NCBI RefSeq assembly: GCF_007164525.1
Contig: NZ_AP019791.1
Span: 372,001 to 436,000 of the forward strand
Direction of reading: 5' to 3'
DNA: 64,000 bases
DNA from: Rubrobacter xylanophilus
Lineage (GTDB): Bacteria > Actinomycetota > Rubrobacteria > Rubrobacterales > Rubrobacteraceae
Positions 41,457 through 50,107 of the stretch are shown piece after piece. The position numbers and the translations under genes are program-made. The notes below the pieces were generated by a model. The model was not told where the DNA came from. It worked only from the letters and a program-made list of their open reading frames with translations, and ran no database searches. The first letter of the stretch is position 1. Every line of letters starts with the position of its first letter.

Positions 41457-42222
41457 TCAGACGCCGGCGCATTATCTGCACCGGGACCAGGAAGAGAACT
41501 CCCGTGAACGCCACTATCCACACCACGTCCACCAGCACCGCCGGCGAGGGACCTCCCGCCAGCTCGCGGCAGACGTTCACCGCATGGTAGAGGGGGGTCA
41601 TCCAGGCCAGCTGCGGCACCGGGGCCGGAAAGTTCTCGATGGGGAAGAAGATCCCCGAGAAGAGGAACATCGGGGTGATCGCCAGCGTGAAGTAGTAGGC
41701 GTAGAAGTCTATGCTCTTTATGAGGCTGGTGAAGAGGAGCCCCATTACGCTGAACATCAGCCCGACCAGGAACAGAAACGGCGGCAGGAGCAGCGCCCAG
41801 AGCGAGTGTACCAGCCCGAGCGCGGCGATCACCGCCGTGAAGGCCGTCCCGTAGAGGGCCGCCCGGGTCCCGGCCCACAGGTACTCCCCGACCACGATGT
41901 CCTCGGCGTTCACCGGGGTGGCGATGATCGCGTCGTAGACCCTGTCGAACTTCAGTTTGACGAAGGTGTTGAAGGTGCTCTCGAAGGAGGCGGCGAACAT
42001 GGCGTTGCTGGCGAGGAGGCCCGGCGCTATGTACTGGATGTAGTCCTGGCCGTTTATGTCCCGGACGAACGCGCCGAGTCCCAGTCCCATCGCAGCCAGA
42101 TAGAAGAACGGCTCGATGAAGTTGGGCATGAGCGCCGCCTTCCAGAACTTGCCGAACACCGTGAGATCCCGCTGCCACACCCGGAAGGCCCCGCGGGGTG
42201 AGGGGAGGTGGATCTTATTCAA
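41449..42222 (-). CDS. ABC-2 type transporter permease
   Basis: A 257-residue permease with six membrane helices (FIEPFFYLAAMGLGLGAFV, LFTSLIKSIDFYAYYFTLAITPMFLFSGIFFPIENFP). The latter region is the ABC-2 family signature seen in NodJ- and DrrB-type exporters. It forms a transporter with the ATPase encoded just upstream, whose last bases it overlaps by 8. Exports an unknown substrate, perhaps a lipid, polysaccharide or drug. ATG 42222. Confidence 0.88.
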   Translation of the reverse strand: MNKIHLPSPRGAFRVWQRDLTVFGKFWKAALMPNFIEPFFYLAAMGLGLGAFVRDINGQDYIQYIAPGLLASNAMFAASFESTFNTFVKLKFDRVYDAIIATPVNAEDIVVGEYLWAGTRAALYGTAFTAVIAALGLVHSLWALLLPPFLFLVGLMFSVMGLLFTSLIKSIDFYAYYFTLAITPMFLFSGIFFPIENFPAPVPQLAWMTPLYHAVNVCRELAGGPSPAVLVDVVWIVAFTGVLFLVPVQIMRRRLIS

Positions 42223-43177
42223 TCAGCCTCCTTCCTGTCAGGCGCAGGAAGACGTCCTCCAGGCTGGCCCGCCGGTAGAGGGTGTTCTCTATCGGGATTC
42301 CGGATTCCCGTACCCGGCTCTCCAGCCTCTCGGCGTCATCCGTGTAGGCGAGCAAGAGGTCGGCGCTGCGCTCGACGTGCTCGGCTTCCCTCTCCAGCAA
42401 CTCCTGCAGATCCCCGAGCCTCTCCGGCGATGGCCTGAACTCCAGAACCTCCGGCGAGGTGTTCTCCTCGATGAGTTCCCGCGGGGTGCCGGCGGCTATG
42501 ATCCTGCCGCCGTCCATGATGACCAGCCGGTCGCAGAGCTGGGCCGCCTCGTCCATGTAGTGGGTGGTCAGAACCAGCGTCGTGCCCCCGGCCTTGAGCT
42601 GCCGGAGCTTCTCCCACACCAGGTGGCGGGCCTGCGGGTCGAGGCCGGTGGTCGGCTCGTCGAGCACCACCAGCTCCGGGTCGTTGATGAGCGCCCGCGC
42701 GATCAGGAGCCGCCGCTTCATCCCGCCGGAGAGCTGCTCCACCTTCGCCCCGGCCCTCTCGGAGAGCTGGACGAAGGCCAGCAACTCCTCGGCCCGCCGC
42801 CGGATGACCTTGCCCGGGAGGTCGAAGTACCGGCCGAAGACCAGCAGGTTCTCCAACACCTCCAGCTCCTCGTCCAGGTTGTCCTCCTGGGGGACGACCC
42901 CGATCCGGCGCTTGACCTCCCGAATGTTCCTCCGCACGTCGAGCCCCGCAACCTCCAGATGGCCGCCCGAGGGCACCGCGGCGCCGTAGATCATCTTCAT
43001 CGTCGTCGTCTTGCCGGCACCGTTTGGGCCGAGAAAGCCGAAGCACTCCCCCTCGTAGACCTCGAAGTCCACGCCCTTGACGGCGCGAAAACCGTCGTAG
43101 CTCTTCGTCAGGCCGCTCGCCACCAGCCTGGCGGTGCGGCCAGACCCTGATCCGGCCTCCGCTCCCAAAAGCTTCAC
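42215..43177 (-). CDS. ABC transporter ATP-binding protein (NodI/DrrA type)
   Basis: A 320-residue ATPase: Walker A GPNGAGKTTT, Q-loop VVPQEDNLDEELEV, signature LSGGMKRRLLIARAL, Walker B LVVLDEPTTGLDP and the switch His in TTHYMDEA. The C-terminal 90 residues are the extension typical of DrrA/NodI exporters. It powers the ABC-2 permease encoded downstream. ATG 43177. A TAAGAT box on the minus strand at about 43216-43211 is a possible -10. The 162-base gap to the sortase gene also holds GTTCAT-N18-ATGAAC (43261-43290). Confidence 0.92.
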   Translation of the reverse strand: MKLLGAEAGSGSGRTARLVASGLTKSYDGFRAVKGVDFEVYEGECFGFLGPNGAGKTTTMKMIYGAAVPSGGHLEVAGLDVRRNIREVKRRIGVVPQEDNLDEELEVLENLLVFGRYFDLPGKVIRRRAEELLAFVQLSERAGAKVEQLSGGMKRRLLIARALINDPELVVLDEPTTGLDPQARHLVWEKLRQLKAGGTTLVLTTHYMDEAAQLCDRLVIMDGGRIIAAGTPRELIEENTSPEVLEFRPSPERLGDLQELLEREAEHVERSADLLLAYTDDAERLESRVRESGIPIENTLYRRASLEDVFLRLTGRRLIE

Positions 43178-43326
43178 CTCTTTCTCGCGAACTTTGCCGG
43201 GGCGGCGCTTATCTTACCCCACCTCATCACGGCCGCCATACAAAAGATCCGATGTTCCGTGTTCATCTGGCTTAAAAAACCCTCATGAACGGACACCCGG
43301 AGCTACAATTCACCGGGATACGTTGC

Positions 43327-43332
43327 TAGAAT
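43327..43332 (+). promoter_or_regulatory. -10 box of the first sortase gene, leaderless
   Basis: TAGAAT ends seven bases before ATG 43340, with an A-rich spacer and no ribosome site. The message probably begins at the start codon. Confidence 0.5.
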
Positions 43333-43339
43333 CCAAAAC

Positions 43340-44131
43340 ATGGTTCCCAGGCGTAACACCAGGATCTTGAAGCGGTCCGACCGCAGGAAGTTCAGGCGGC
43401 GGCGTCAGCGGGCGGGTTTTGCCGTCTTCTCGCTCGCGGTGCTCTCGGTGCTGGGCCTGATGATGTTCTTCGGCACCGAGACGGGTGACCGGGCGCAGAG
43501 CGAGGAACAGCGGCTGGTCAGGGCCGAGCTGCCCAAGGTGAAGCAGGCCCCGCAGGTCGCTCAGGCGGAGAGAACCGGGGCCGGGGAGGGTTCGGAGAAG
43601 GCCGGGGAGGACGGCGAGAGCCCGAAGGATAAACCGGAGAAGGGAGAGGAGGCCGGCAAGAAGGAGCGGGCCTCCATAATGGAGGATCCGCCGGACCCGC
43701 CGAGCAACGACCTGTGGCTCACGGTACCCAAGATGGGGCGTTACGGGGACTACGTGGCCAACACCAGCGACCAGGCGGCCATGGACCAGGGGGCGATAAA
43801 GCTCCCGGAGACCGGCTTCCCCTGGCAGCCCAACGCCAACACCTACATCGCGGCGCACGTTCTCGGGTATGCCGGGACCGGCAGTTACCTGCAGTTCGCC
43901 AACCTGCCCAACATGACCTACGGAGACAAGATCATCCTGGAGGACTCCGCCGGCACCAAGTACGTCTACGAGGTTACGGAGATCCTCCGGGTGACCCCCT
44001 ATGACGTATGGGTGACGAATCCTGTTCCCGGCAAGGACATGGTCTCGCTGCAGACCTGCATAAACCCGCCCGCCTACGACATGCGGCTGGTCGTCCGAGG
44101 TGAGCGGGTGGACGTGATCCCGGCGGGATAG
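43340..44131 (+). CDS. sortase (class E/F-like)
   Basis: Transpeptidase that cleaves a C-terminal sorting motif and joins surface proteins to the cell wall. 263 residues: a very basic cytoplasmic start (RRNTRILKRSDRRKFRRRRQR), a membrane anchor (about 30-48), a Lys/Glu-rich linker (55-115) and the sortase barrel (about 125-260). Catalytic residues: His173 in AAHVLGY, Cys240 in LQTCINP, Arg249 in MRLVVRG. No LPxTG- or LAxTG-type substrate gene is next to it. A second sortase lies at 58.8 kb. Leaderless promoter upstream. Confidence 0.88.
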   Translation: MVPRRNTRILKRSDRRKFRRRRQRAGFAVFSLAVLSVLGLMMFFGTETGDRAQSEEQRLVRAELPKVKQAPQVAQAERTGAGEGSEKAGEDGESPKDKPEKGEEAGKKERASIMEDPPDPPSNDLWLTVPKMGRYGDYVANTSDQAAMDQGAIKLPETGFPWQPNANTYIAAHVLGYAGTGSYLQFANLPNMTYGDKIILEDSAGTKYVYEVTEILRVTPYDVWVTNPVPGKDMVSLQTCINPPAYDMRLVVRGERVDVIPAG

Positions 44132-44139
44132 GGTGGCGT

Positions 44140-44178
44140 ACGGAGGCCTGGGGCGGGCTTCCTCTTCCGGGCCTCCGT
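44140..44178 (+). terminator. hairpin terminator after the first sortase gene
   Basis: ACGGAGGCC (44140-44148) pairs with GGCCTCCGT (44170-44178), followed by TTT. The loop is 21 bases and itself C/T-rich. It begins nine bases after the sortase stop. Confidence 0.5.
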
Positions 44179-44571
44179 TTAGGGATCTTCTTCCCCACGT
44201 CGATGTCTCCAGACAGGGAAGACTGCGCTGTCGCCGAGAGCTCATCGGTAGGCGGCGCTCTTCTTGAAGAGCCGGAGTTGCGGGGGCTCGCGGTAGTTGC
44301 CGCATGTTCCGTGCCGGACGACAGCGGACGATCGCGGTCGGGGACCATCGATGTTCACTCCGGGGTACTGTTCTATGATGCGGCACGCCCGGGAGTGGGG
44401 AAGTGGTGCACCTCCAGGCCGGCCACACTCGCGGGCCTCCATGAGCGAGATTGGGACGTCCACCCCGAAGAGCTCTCTCGGATGTTGCAGGGCCTGTTCG
44501 AGGTCCTTCATCCCGGACACGAGGGCTGTCCGAATCAGGAACGAGGCGGAGGTGCGGATCTCCGCCGCGGG
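44179..44571. other. intergenic interval of about 400 bases with one doubtful minus-strand frame
   Basis: The GC is lower than in neighbouring genes. The longest frame, minus 44520-44242 (92 codons, KDLEQALQHPRELFGVDVP then PHSRACRIIEQYPG), has only moderate third-position GC and resembles no family I know. The frame stays open upstream to the stop of the 86-residue gene at 44572, so a longer version starting at a GTG is possible. It may be a decayed gene or a small accessory gene. No tRNA, promoter or repeat was recognised. Confidence 0.35.
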
Positions 44572-44832
44572 CTACCTCGGTTCGTAGACGTCGTAGATTA
44601 TCGGTTCGAGACCCTCGTCGCCGACGCCCGTGCGGTACTGGATATAGCGGGCGCGCTGCAGGTAGGCGAGGGCCGTGCGGACCTTTCCTTCCAGTTCCGG
44701 GATCTCATCCTCTATCTCCTCTATTCTGGAGGAGTCCAGGATCACGTCGTCCTCGTCGTTGTCCTGCCAGAGCTCCCAGAGCTTCCGCCAGAGAGCCTCG
44801 GTCTCGGGGGAGAGGGGGTCGCGGTCCATCAT
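44572..44832 (-). CDS. small acidic protein of unknown function
   Basis: An 86-residue, acidic protein, probably helical in the first two thirds (SPETEALWRKLWELWQDNDEDDVILDSSRIEEIEDEIPELEGKVRTALAYLQRARYIQYR). Not recognised. It is 6 nt after the moaB-like gene and so the last member of pepA-MBL-moaB-this gene. Start ATG 44832 (tandem ATGs, the second at 44829). Confidence 0.62.
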   Translation of the reverse strand: MMDRDPLSPETEALWRKLWELWQDNDEDDVILDSSRIEEIEDEIPELEGKVRTALAYLQRARYIQYRTGVGDEGLEPIIYDVYEPR

Positions 44833-44838
44833 CGCTTT

Positions 44839-45363
44839 TTACCTGCCTTTCTCGTGCTTGCGGAGCTCGAAGACCACGTGCGAGAGCTCGGGGGCCAGAA
44901 GCTTCTCCGCCGCGAGCCGGACGGCGTTGCGCGAGCCCGGCAGGCAGGCGACGAACTTGGAGCCCACGGTTCCGGCGATGGCCCGGCTCAGGATCGCCGC
45001 GGAGCCCACCTCCTGGTAGGAGAGGGTCCGGAAGATCTCCCCGAACCCGTCCAGCCGCTTGTGTAGGAGCCGCTCGGCGACCTCGTAGGTGGTGTCCCGG
45101 CCGGAGATGCCGGTGCCGCCGGTGGTGATCACCGCGTCCACCTCCTTGCGGGAGAGGAGGTCCACCAGCGCGGTGCGGATGCTCGAGGGCTCGTCCTTGA
45201 CGATGTGCCGGGCGACGACCTCGTGCCCGGCCCGCTCCAGGATCTCCTGCGCCGTGTCTCCCCCGGTGTCCGTCTCGGGGGTGCGGGTGTCGCTTATGGT
45301 GAGCACCGCCACCCTTACCCCCTCGGGGGCCGCGCTGCGGTGGCGCTCGACGCTCTCGCTCAC
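44839..45363 (-). CDS. moaB: MoaB-type molybdopterin-binding protein
   Basis: A 174-residue MoaB/Mog fold protein. VAVLTISDTRTPETDTGGDTAQEIL, DAVITTGGTGISGRDTTYEVAERLL and FRTLSYQEVGSAAILSRAIAG are the three family blocks; TGGTGISGRD is the molybdopterin-binding loop. In bacteria such proteins adenylate molybdopterin or have lost the activity. No other molybdenum cofactor gene is present here. GTG 45363 overlaps the MBL hydrolase stop (GTGA). Confidence 0.9.
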   Translation of the reverse strand: MSESVERHRSAAPEGVRVAVLTISDTRTPETDTGGDTAQEILERAGHEVVARHIVKDEPSSIRTALVDLLSRKEVDAVITTGGTGISGRDTTYEVAERLLHKRLDGFGEIFRTLSYQEVGSAAILSRAIAGTVGSKFVACLPGSRNAVRLAAEKLLAPELSHVVFELRKHEKGR

Positions 45364-46004
45364 AGGATGCCACCTCCCTGCTGCAGAAACGGATTGTAGG
45401 ACCGTTCGTTGCCGATGGTCGTCTGCGGGCCGTGGCCGGGATGCACGACGGTCGTATCGGGCAGGACCAGCAGGCGCTCCCTTATGCTGCGCATGAGCTG
45501 CCCGGCGTCTCCGCCGGGCAGGTCCGTCCGGCCGACGCTGCCGGCGAACAGGGCGTCCCCGGAGAGGAGCACCCCCTCGCTCTCCAGGTAGAAGGCCAGG
45601 TGCCCCGGGGCATGCCCCGGAGTGTAGAGAGCCCTGAGGGTGAGGTTCCCGACCTCCAGCTCCTCCTCGTCCTCGATGTAACCGTCCAGCTCGGGGACCT
45701 TGCCGAAGCGGAGGCCCATCATCAGCGCCTGGGTGGGGAGCTGTTCGAGCAGTTGCTCCGACTCGCGGTGGGCCAGAACCGGGCAGCCGTACTCGTCGAT
45801 CAGCGCCGCTACCGCCCCCACGTGGTCTATGTGGGCGTGGGTGAGGAGGATCTTCTCGATCTCCAGCCCGGTCTGCTCGACGGCCAGGGCTATCCTGACC
45901 GCCTCGTCGCCGGGGTCCACCAGCACCCCGGTGCCGCTGGCCTCGTCACCGAGTATGTAGCAGTTCTCCTGAAAGGTTCCGACGGTGAGCTTCTCCAGGA
46001 TCAC
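45360..46004 (-). CDS. metallo-beta-lactamase fold hydrolase (glyoxalase II-like)
   Basis: A 214-residue MBL-fold hydrolase. Metal-binding motif THAHIDHVG, further ligands in TPGHAPGHLAFY (His), SGDALFAGSVGRTDL (Asp) and HPGHGPQTTIGNERSYNPFL (His). The last block with NPFL is typical of the YcbL/GloB-like group that hydrolyses thioesters such as S-lactoylglutathione. It lacks the C-terminal domain of true glyoxalase II. GTG 46004 overlaps the pepA stop; its stop overlaps moaB. Confidence 0.88.
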   Translation of the reverse strand: MILEKLTVGTFQENCYILGDEASGTGVLVDPGDEAVRIALAVEQTGLEIEKILLTHAHIDHVGAVAALIDEYGCPVLAHRESEQLLEQLPTQALMMGLRFGKVPELDGYIEDEEELEVGNLTLRALYTPGHAPGHLAFYLESEGVLLSGDALFAGSVGRTDLPGGDAGQLMRSIRERLLVLPDTTVVHPGHGPQTTIGNERSYNPFLQQGGGIL

Positions 46005-47461
46005 GCCGCCACCTCCGTTCGCCCGAGCAGGAACTCCACCAGCAGCCGGGCCGGTACGCCGGTCGCCCCCTTGGTCCGGTAGCCGCCGCTCTCCTTCGTG
46101 TAGGCGGTGCCCGCGACGTCCAGGTGGGCCCACGGGTAGTCGGCGAACTCCTTGAGGAAGGCACCGGCGGTCAGGGCGCCGCCGGGACGCCCGCCGCTGT
46201 TCTTTATGTCGGCGACGTCGCCCTTTATCTGCTCGGTGTACTCCTCGAAGAGGGGCAGCGGCCAGGCCCGCTCACCCGCGGCCTCTCCGGCCGCCCGCAG
46301 CTCGGCGATGAGGTCTTCGTCGTTGCCCATCAGGCCGGAGGCGTGGTGGCCGAGGGCGACGACGCAGGCCCCGGTGAGGGTAGCGCAGTCGATGACGGCG
46401 GAGGGCGCGTAGCGGCGGGCGTAGGAGAGGGCATCCGCCAAAATAAGGCGGCCCTCCGCGTCGGTGGAGACTATCTCGGCGGTCTTGCCGGAGTGGAGCC
46501 GCAGGACGTCGCCGGGCTTGAAGGCGCGGCCGCCGGGCAGGTTCTCGGTGGCCGGGACGAGGGCGACGACGTTGAGCGGGAGCTCCAGCCGCCCCACCGC
46601 CTCCATCGCCCCGAGCACCGCGGCCCCGCCGCTCATGTCGTACTTCATGTCCTCCATCCCCGAGGAGGGCTTGATGGAGATCCCACCGGAGTCGAAGGTC
46701 ACCGCCTTGCCGACGAGGACGACGGGGGGAGCCTCCCCTCCCCGGCGGTGCTCCAGGACGATGAAGCGCGGTTCGTTCCCCGCAGCCCGTCCTACGGCGG
46801 CGAGCCCGGCGAGGCCCTCCTCCTCGATGGCGGTCCGGTCGAGGACGGTGCATGCCATGCCGTGGCGGCGGGCGATCTCCCGGGCCCGTTCGGCCAGAAA
46901 CCCCGGGGTGGCGATGTTGGAGGGTTCGTTGGCGAGGTCGCGGGCCGTGATGGCCGCCGCGGCCGCGGCCAACCCGACGCGCAGCCCGCGTCGGGCCTCC
47001 TCCTCGCGCCGCCCGTCGACGAGCAGCTCCAGCCGCTCGAGCTCTCCGTCCTCCTCCCTACCGGAGCTCTTGTAGCGGAAGAAGCGGTAGAGGCCGAGCT
47101 CCGCTCCTTCCGCGGCCGCCCGGACCTCTTGCCCGCCTCCATCGACCACGAGCGCGGCCTCCCGGGCTCCCGAGGAGCGGCCCCGCCGCGCCGCCGCGGC
47201 CGCCATCCGCCGCAGCCTCTCCGGGGAGAGGGAGTCCTCGTTCCCGAGGCCCACCAGGAGGAGCCGCTGCGCGGCGATCGCGCCGCCGGTGTACAGGAGC
47301 GCCGTCTCCCCCTCCTCGCCCGAGAAATCCCCGCCGGAGAGGGCCGGGTCGGCGACCTCCGCCAGGCGGCCCGGTGGCGAGGCCCCCGCACGCACCCCCA
47401 CCGCCAGAAGGGGGGTGGGGACCTCCTCCGGAGCGGCGGTGTTTATACGGATCTCGACCAA
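46001..47461 (-). CDS. pepA: M17 leucyl aminopeptidase
   Basis: Two-metal aminopeptidase, usually a cytoplasmic hexamer. 486 residues: variable N-terminal domain to about 165, then LVGKAVTFDSGGISIKPSSGMEDMKYDMSGGAAVLGAM (Lys and Asp metal ligands), NTDAEGR-equivalent VSTDAEGRLILADAL, TLTGACVVALG and the C-terminal WAHLDVAGTAYTKE. The start is TTG 47461 behind CCGGAGGGAGGG. The leader carries an 11-bp hairpin CTCTGCCGCCG/CGGCGGCAGAG (47504-47534). First gene of a minus-strand operon continuing into MBL, moaB and a small gene. Confidence 0.94.
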   Translation of the reverse strand: MVEIRINTAAPEEVPTPLLAVGVRAGASPPGRLAEVADPALSGGDFSGEEGETALLYTGGAIAAQRLLLVGLGNEDSLSPERLRRMAAAAARRGRSSGAREAALVVDGGGQEVRAAAEGAELGLYRFFRYKSSGREEDGELERLELLVDGRREEEARRGLRVGLAAAAAAITARDLANEPSNIATPGFLAERAREIARRHGMACTVLDRTAIEEEGLAGLAAVGRAAGNEPRFIVLEHRRGGEAPPVVLVGKAVTFDSGGISIKPSSGMEDMKYDMSGGAAVLGAMEAVGRLELPLNVVALVPATENLPGGRAFKPGDVLRLHSGKTAEIVSTDAEGRLILADALSYARRYAPSAVIDCATLTGACVVALGHHASGLMGNDEDLIAELRAAGEAAGERAWPLPLFEEYTEQIKGDVADIKNSGGRPGGALTAGAFLKEFADYPWAHLDVAGTAYTKESGGYRTKGATGVPARLLVEFLLGRTEVAA

Positions 47462-47536
47462 GAGCCCTCCCTCCGGTAAGAAGAACGGATTTTTGACGTG
47501 GACCTCTGCCGCCGCTCTGCCGGCGGCGGCAGAGAT

Positions 47537-47542
47537 TATACG
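47537..47542 (-). promoter_or_regulatory. -10 box upstream of pepA
   Basis: A perfect TATAAT on the minus strand, about 75 bases before the pepA TTG. It lies between the glnA terminator and the leader hairpin. No clear -35 is visible. Confidence 0.45.
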
Positions 47543-47550
47543 GAAAAGGA

Positions 47551-47581
47551 GGCGGGCGCGGGGGAGCCCCCCGCGCCCGCC
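47551..47581 (-). terminator. rho-independent terminator of glnA
   Basis: GGCGGGCGCGGGG (47551-47563) is the reverse complement of CCCCGCGCCCGCC (47569-47581), a 13-bp GC-only stem with a 5-base loop. On the minus strand it is followed by CCTTTTCC. It lies 20 bases after the glnA stop. Confidence 0.75.
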
Positions 47582-47600
47582 CCGAGGGCTCTCTCCGGCT

Positions 47601-48932
47601 TTAGAGGACCGGCAGGTAGCGCTGCAGCTCGTAGGGGGTTACCTGCACCCGGTACTCCTCGAACTCCTCGCGCTTCAGCTGCAGGAGGCGGTTGTAGACG
47701 TGATCTCCGAGGGCCTTGTGCAGCAACTCGGAGTTCTCGGCCTCCTTTATCGCCTCGCCCAGGTCCTCCGGGAGGCTCTGGATGCCCAGCTTCTCCCGCT
47801 CCTCGTGGGTCAGGTGGTAGAGGTTGCGCTCCATCGGCTCGGGCAGCTCGTAGCCCTTCTCGATGCCCTCCAGGCCCGCGTGCAGCAGGGCGGCGAAGCA
47901 CAGGTAGATGTTCGCCGCGGGGTCCGGGCAGCGGAGCTCCACCCGGGTGGCCTGTTCCTTGCCCGGGTGGTAGAGCGGCACCCGCACCAGCGCCGAGCGG
48001 TTGCGGCGGCTCCAGGCGATGTAGACCGGGGCCTCGTAGCCGGGGACCAGCCGCTTGTAGGAGTTCACGTACTGGGCGAAGATGATCGAGATCTCGCGGG
48101 CGTGCCTGAGCTGGCCGGCTATGAACTGTTTGGCCGTCTCGGAGAGGAAGTACTCGTCGTCGGGGTCGAAGAAGGCGTTGCGCCCGTTGGAGAAGAGGCT
48201 CTGGTGGGTGTGCATCCCCGAGCCGTTCTGGTTCTGGATGGGCTTGGGCATGAAGGTGGCGTAGACCCCGTGCTGGGTGGCGATCTCCTTGACCACCGTC
48301 TTGTAGGTCATGACGGTGTCGGCCATGGAGAGGGCGTCGTCGTAGCGGAGGTCGATCTCGTGCTGGCTCACGCCGACCTCGTGGTGGGAGTACTCCACGT
48401 CAATGCCCAGCTCCTGCAGCGCGAGCACCGTGTCCCGCCGCAGCGCGGTGGCCGCATCCAGCGTGGTGAGGTCGAAGTAGCTGCCGTAGTCCAGCGGCTC
48501 GGGGGCGCTGGAGTCCTTGAAGTAGAAGAACTCCAGCTCCGGCCCGCAGTAGAAGTTGTCGAAGCCCATCTCGTGGGCCCGCTCCAGGGCCCGGCGCAGC
48601 ACGTAGCGCGGGTCGCCGACATAAGGGTCGCCCTCCGGCGTCCGCACGTCACAGATCATCCGGGCCGTCGGCGCGTCCTTGGGGCTCCAGGGGATGATCT
48701 TGAAGGTGGAGATGTCGGGCATGGCGATCATGTCCGACTCCTCTATGGCGTTGAAGCCGGTGATTGAGGAGCCGTCGAAGCCCATGCCGCCGTCGAGGGC
48801 GTCCTCCAGCTCGTCGATGGTGATGGCGAAGCTCTTTAGGGTGCCGAGGATGTCGGTGAACCAGAGCCGGATGAACTTGACGTTCTTCTCCCGGGCCTCC
48901 CGTACGACGTCTTCGCGCGTGATCTCGCTCAT
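47601..48932 (-). CDS. glnA: glutamine synthetase type I (alpha-type)
   Basis: Makes glutamine from glutamate and ammonia. 443 residues. VKFIRLWFTDILGTLKSFAI, GFDGSSITGFNAIEESDM, the metal and ATP motifs CGPELEFFYF, HHEVGVSQHEIDLRYDDAL, NGSGMHTHQSLF, and RRNRSALVRVP are all present. The adenylylation-site Tyr region (NLYDLPPEE in GSI-beta) reads NLYHLTHEEREKLG, as in the alpha group, so control by adenylylation is unlikely. ATG 48932. A TATCAT box (minus, 48988-48983) may be its -10. It has its own terminator. Confidence 0.96.
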   Translation of the reverse strand: MSEITREDVVREAREKNVKFIRLWFTDILGTLKSFAITIDELEDALDGGMGFDGSSITGFNAIEESDMIAMPDISTFKIIPWSPKDAPTARMICDVRTPEGDPYVGDPRYVLRRALERAHEMGFDNFYCGPELEFFYFKDSSAPEPLDYGSYFDLTTLDAATALRRDTVLALQELGIDVEYSHHEVGVSQHEIDLRYDDALSMADTVMTYKTVVKEIATQHGVYATFMPKPIQNQNGSGMHTHQSLFSNGRNAFFDPDDEYFLSETAKQFIAGQLRHAREISIIFAQYVNSYKRLVPGYEAPVYIAWSRRNRSALVRVPLYHPGKEQATRVELRCPDPAANIYLCFAALLHAGLEGIEKGYELPEPMERNLYHLTHEEREKLGIQSLPEDLGEAIKEAENSELLHKALGDHVYNRLLQLKREEFEEYRVQVTPYELQRYLPVL

Positions 48933-49169
48933 TTTCCGTCTGGCCTCCCGTGCGCCTTCTCTACGATGGACTGACACCGGGTATGATATGGACCACCGGG
49001 GTCGCCGGATATGGCCCGCTGTACAAGCCCAGATCCTTCCCGGAGAGGGACTTTGCTCCCGAGGGATAAACGGAGTGGACCTTCTCTGCCGGAGGGAGAG
49101 GTTCGGGTTAGAATTGCCAGAGAGCTTACAAGAAACCAGGGCTACTTTTTTGCGTACAAGGGGGAAAGC

Positions 49170-49955
49170 ATGACCGAGAGGCCGGAGGACAGACCGCAGG
49201 AGCGCCGCAGGACGGGGCCTCTGGGGGATGAGGTTGAGGAGACCCGCCGGGAGGAGGCTTCCGGGGACGAGCAGACCCGGAGGGTGCCGCTGGGCGACGA
49301 TGCGGAGCGCACGGCCCGGGTGCCCTCGCGCGAGGAGGAGCGGGAGACGCGGGTCATCCGGACGCCCAGCGCGGCGGAGGAGCAAGAGGTGCCCTATCCG
49401 CGGGGCTACTTCGAGGCCGCGGAGGAGCGGGAGGCCCGTCTCAGGGACATATACGGCGGAGTAGATTGGCTGGCCGGTTTTCTCGGCTTCGTCTTCGCCG
49501 CGGTCTGCGGGGCGTTTTTCTCCCTCATCGGCGGGCTCGTGCTCGGGCCGCTCGGGGGCCTGGATCTGGCCGGGGTCTCCACCCTCGGGCCGGCTGTGGT
49601 GACCGGGCTGGTGATCCTGGCTGTCCTGATCTTCCTGACCTATCTGTTCGGCGGCTACGTGGCGGGGCGTCTGGCCCGCTTCGACGGCGGACGCAACGGA
49701 GCTCTGACGGTGCTCTTCACCGCGGTTGTGTTCGTGCTGCTCGTGGTGATCGGGGGCTTCGTTCCCGGGGCCGCCGGGGATGCCGTGCGCGACTTCATCC
49801 AGGATGTGGTCATGCCGGCCCTCGGCGGCGTGGCGGAGTCCGGGGCGGTGGGGCTCGCCGTGCTCGGGGGGGCGGTCGTCGTAGCCCTTCTCGGGGGCGT
49901 CCTGGGCGGTCGGTTGGGCAGCCGCTACCACTCCCAGATCGACCGGACGACTTGA
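49170..49955 (+). CDS. four-span membrane protein with acidic/basic N-terminal tail
   Basis: 261 residues. The first 100 are highly charged and probably disordered (RPEDRPQERRRTG...RREEASGDEQTRR). Four hydrophobic helices follow (about 100-125, 140-165, 180-200, 225-248). LFGGYVAGRLARFDGGRNGALTVLF resembles the GYxAGRxA pattern of a common bacterial membrane family, function unknown. ATG 49170 follows AAGGGGGAAA. The 237-base gap from glnA holds the glnA promoter, a TTAGAAT box at about 49107-49113 and no gene I can see. Confidence 0.7.
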   Translation: MTERPEDRPQERRRTGPLGDEVEETRREEASGDEQTRRVPLGDDAERTARVPSREEERETRVIRTPSAAEEQEVPYPRGYFEAAEEREARLRDIYGGVDWLAGFLGFVFAAVCGAFFSLIGGLVLGPLGGLDLAGVSTLGPAVVTGLVILAVLIFLTYLFGGYVAGRLARFDGGRNGALTVLFTAVVFVLLVVIGGFVPGAAGDAVRDFIQDVVMPALGGVAESGAVGLAVLGGAVVVALLGGVLGGRLGSRYHSQIDRTT

Positions 49956-49975
49956 CGAAAGGACGTGTGGAGAAA

Positions 49976-50107
49976 ATGGACAAGACGAAGCTTGCGGTAA
50001 AGCTGCTGCAGAACCGCCACGCCCGGCACCTGGCGTTGCGGGCGCTCAGGAACGAGAAGGTGCGGAAGGTTCTCCTGAAGCAGGTGGCGAAGCGGCTGTT
50101 CAGGTAG
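49976..50107 (+). CDS. 43-residue basic protein
   Basis: MDKTKLAVKLLQNRHARHL and a basic helical remainder (ALRNEKVRKVLLKQVAKRLF), net charge strongly positive. It begins 20 nt after the membrane-protein stop with AAGGACGTGTGGAG upstream and ends inside the convergent GCS2 gene (8-base overlap). Not recognised. Regular GC-rich third positions and the ribosome site support it, but so short a frame is uncertain. Confidence 0.5.
   Translation: MDKTKLAVKLLQNRHARHLALRALRNEKVRKVLLKQVAKRLFR

Noticed and set aside
43261-43290. GTTCAT-N18-ATGAAC as an operator between the ABC exporter and sortase genes
   Set aside because: The arms are only 6 bp with a wide spacer and no regulator gene is adjacent; it could easily be chance, so it is noted only in the ATPase entry.
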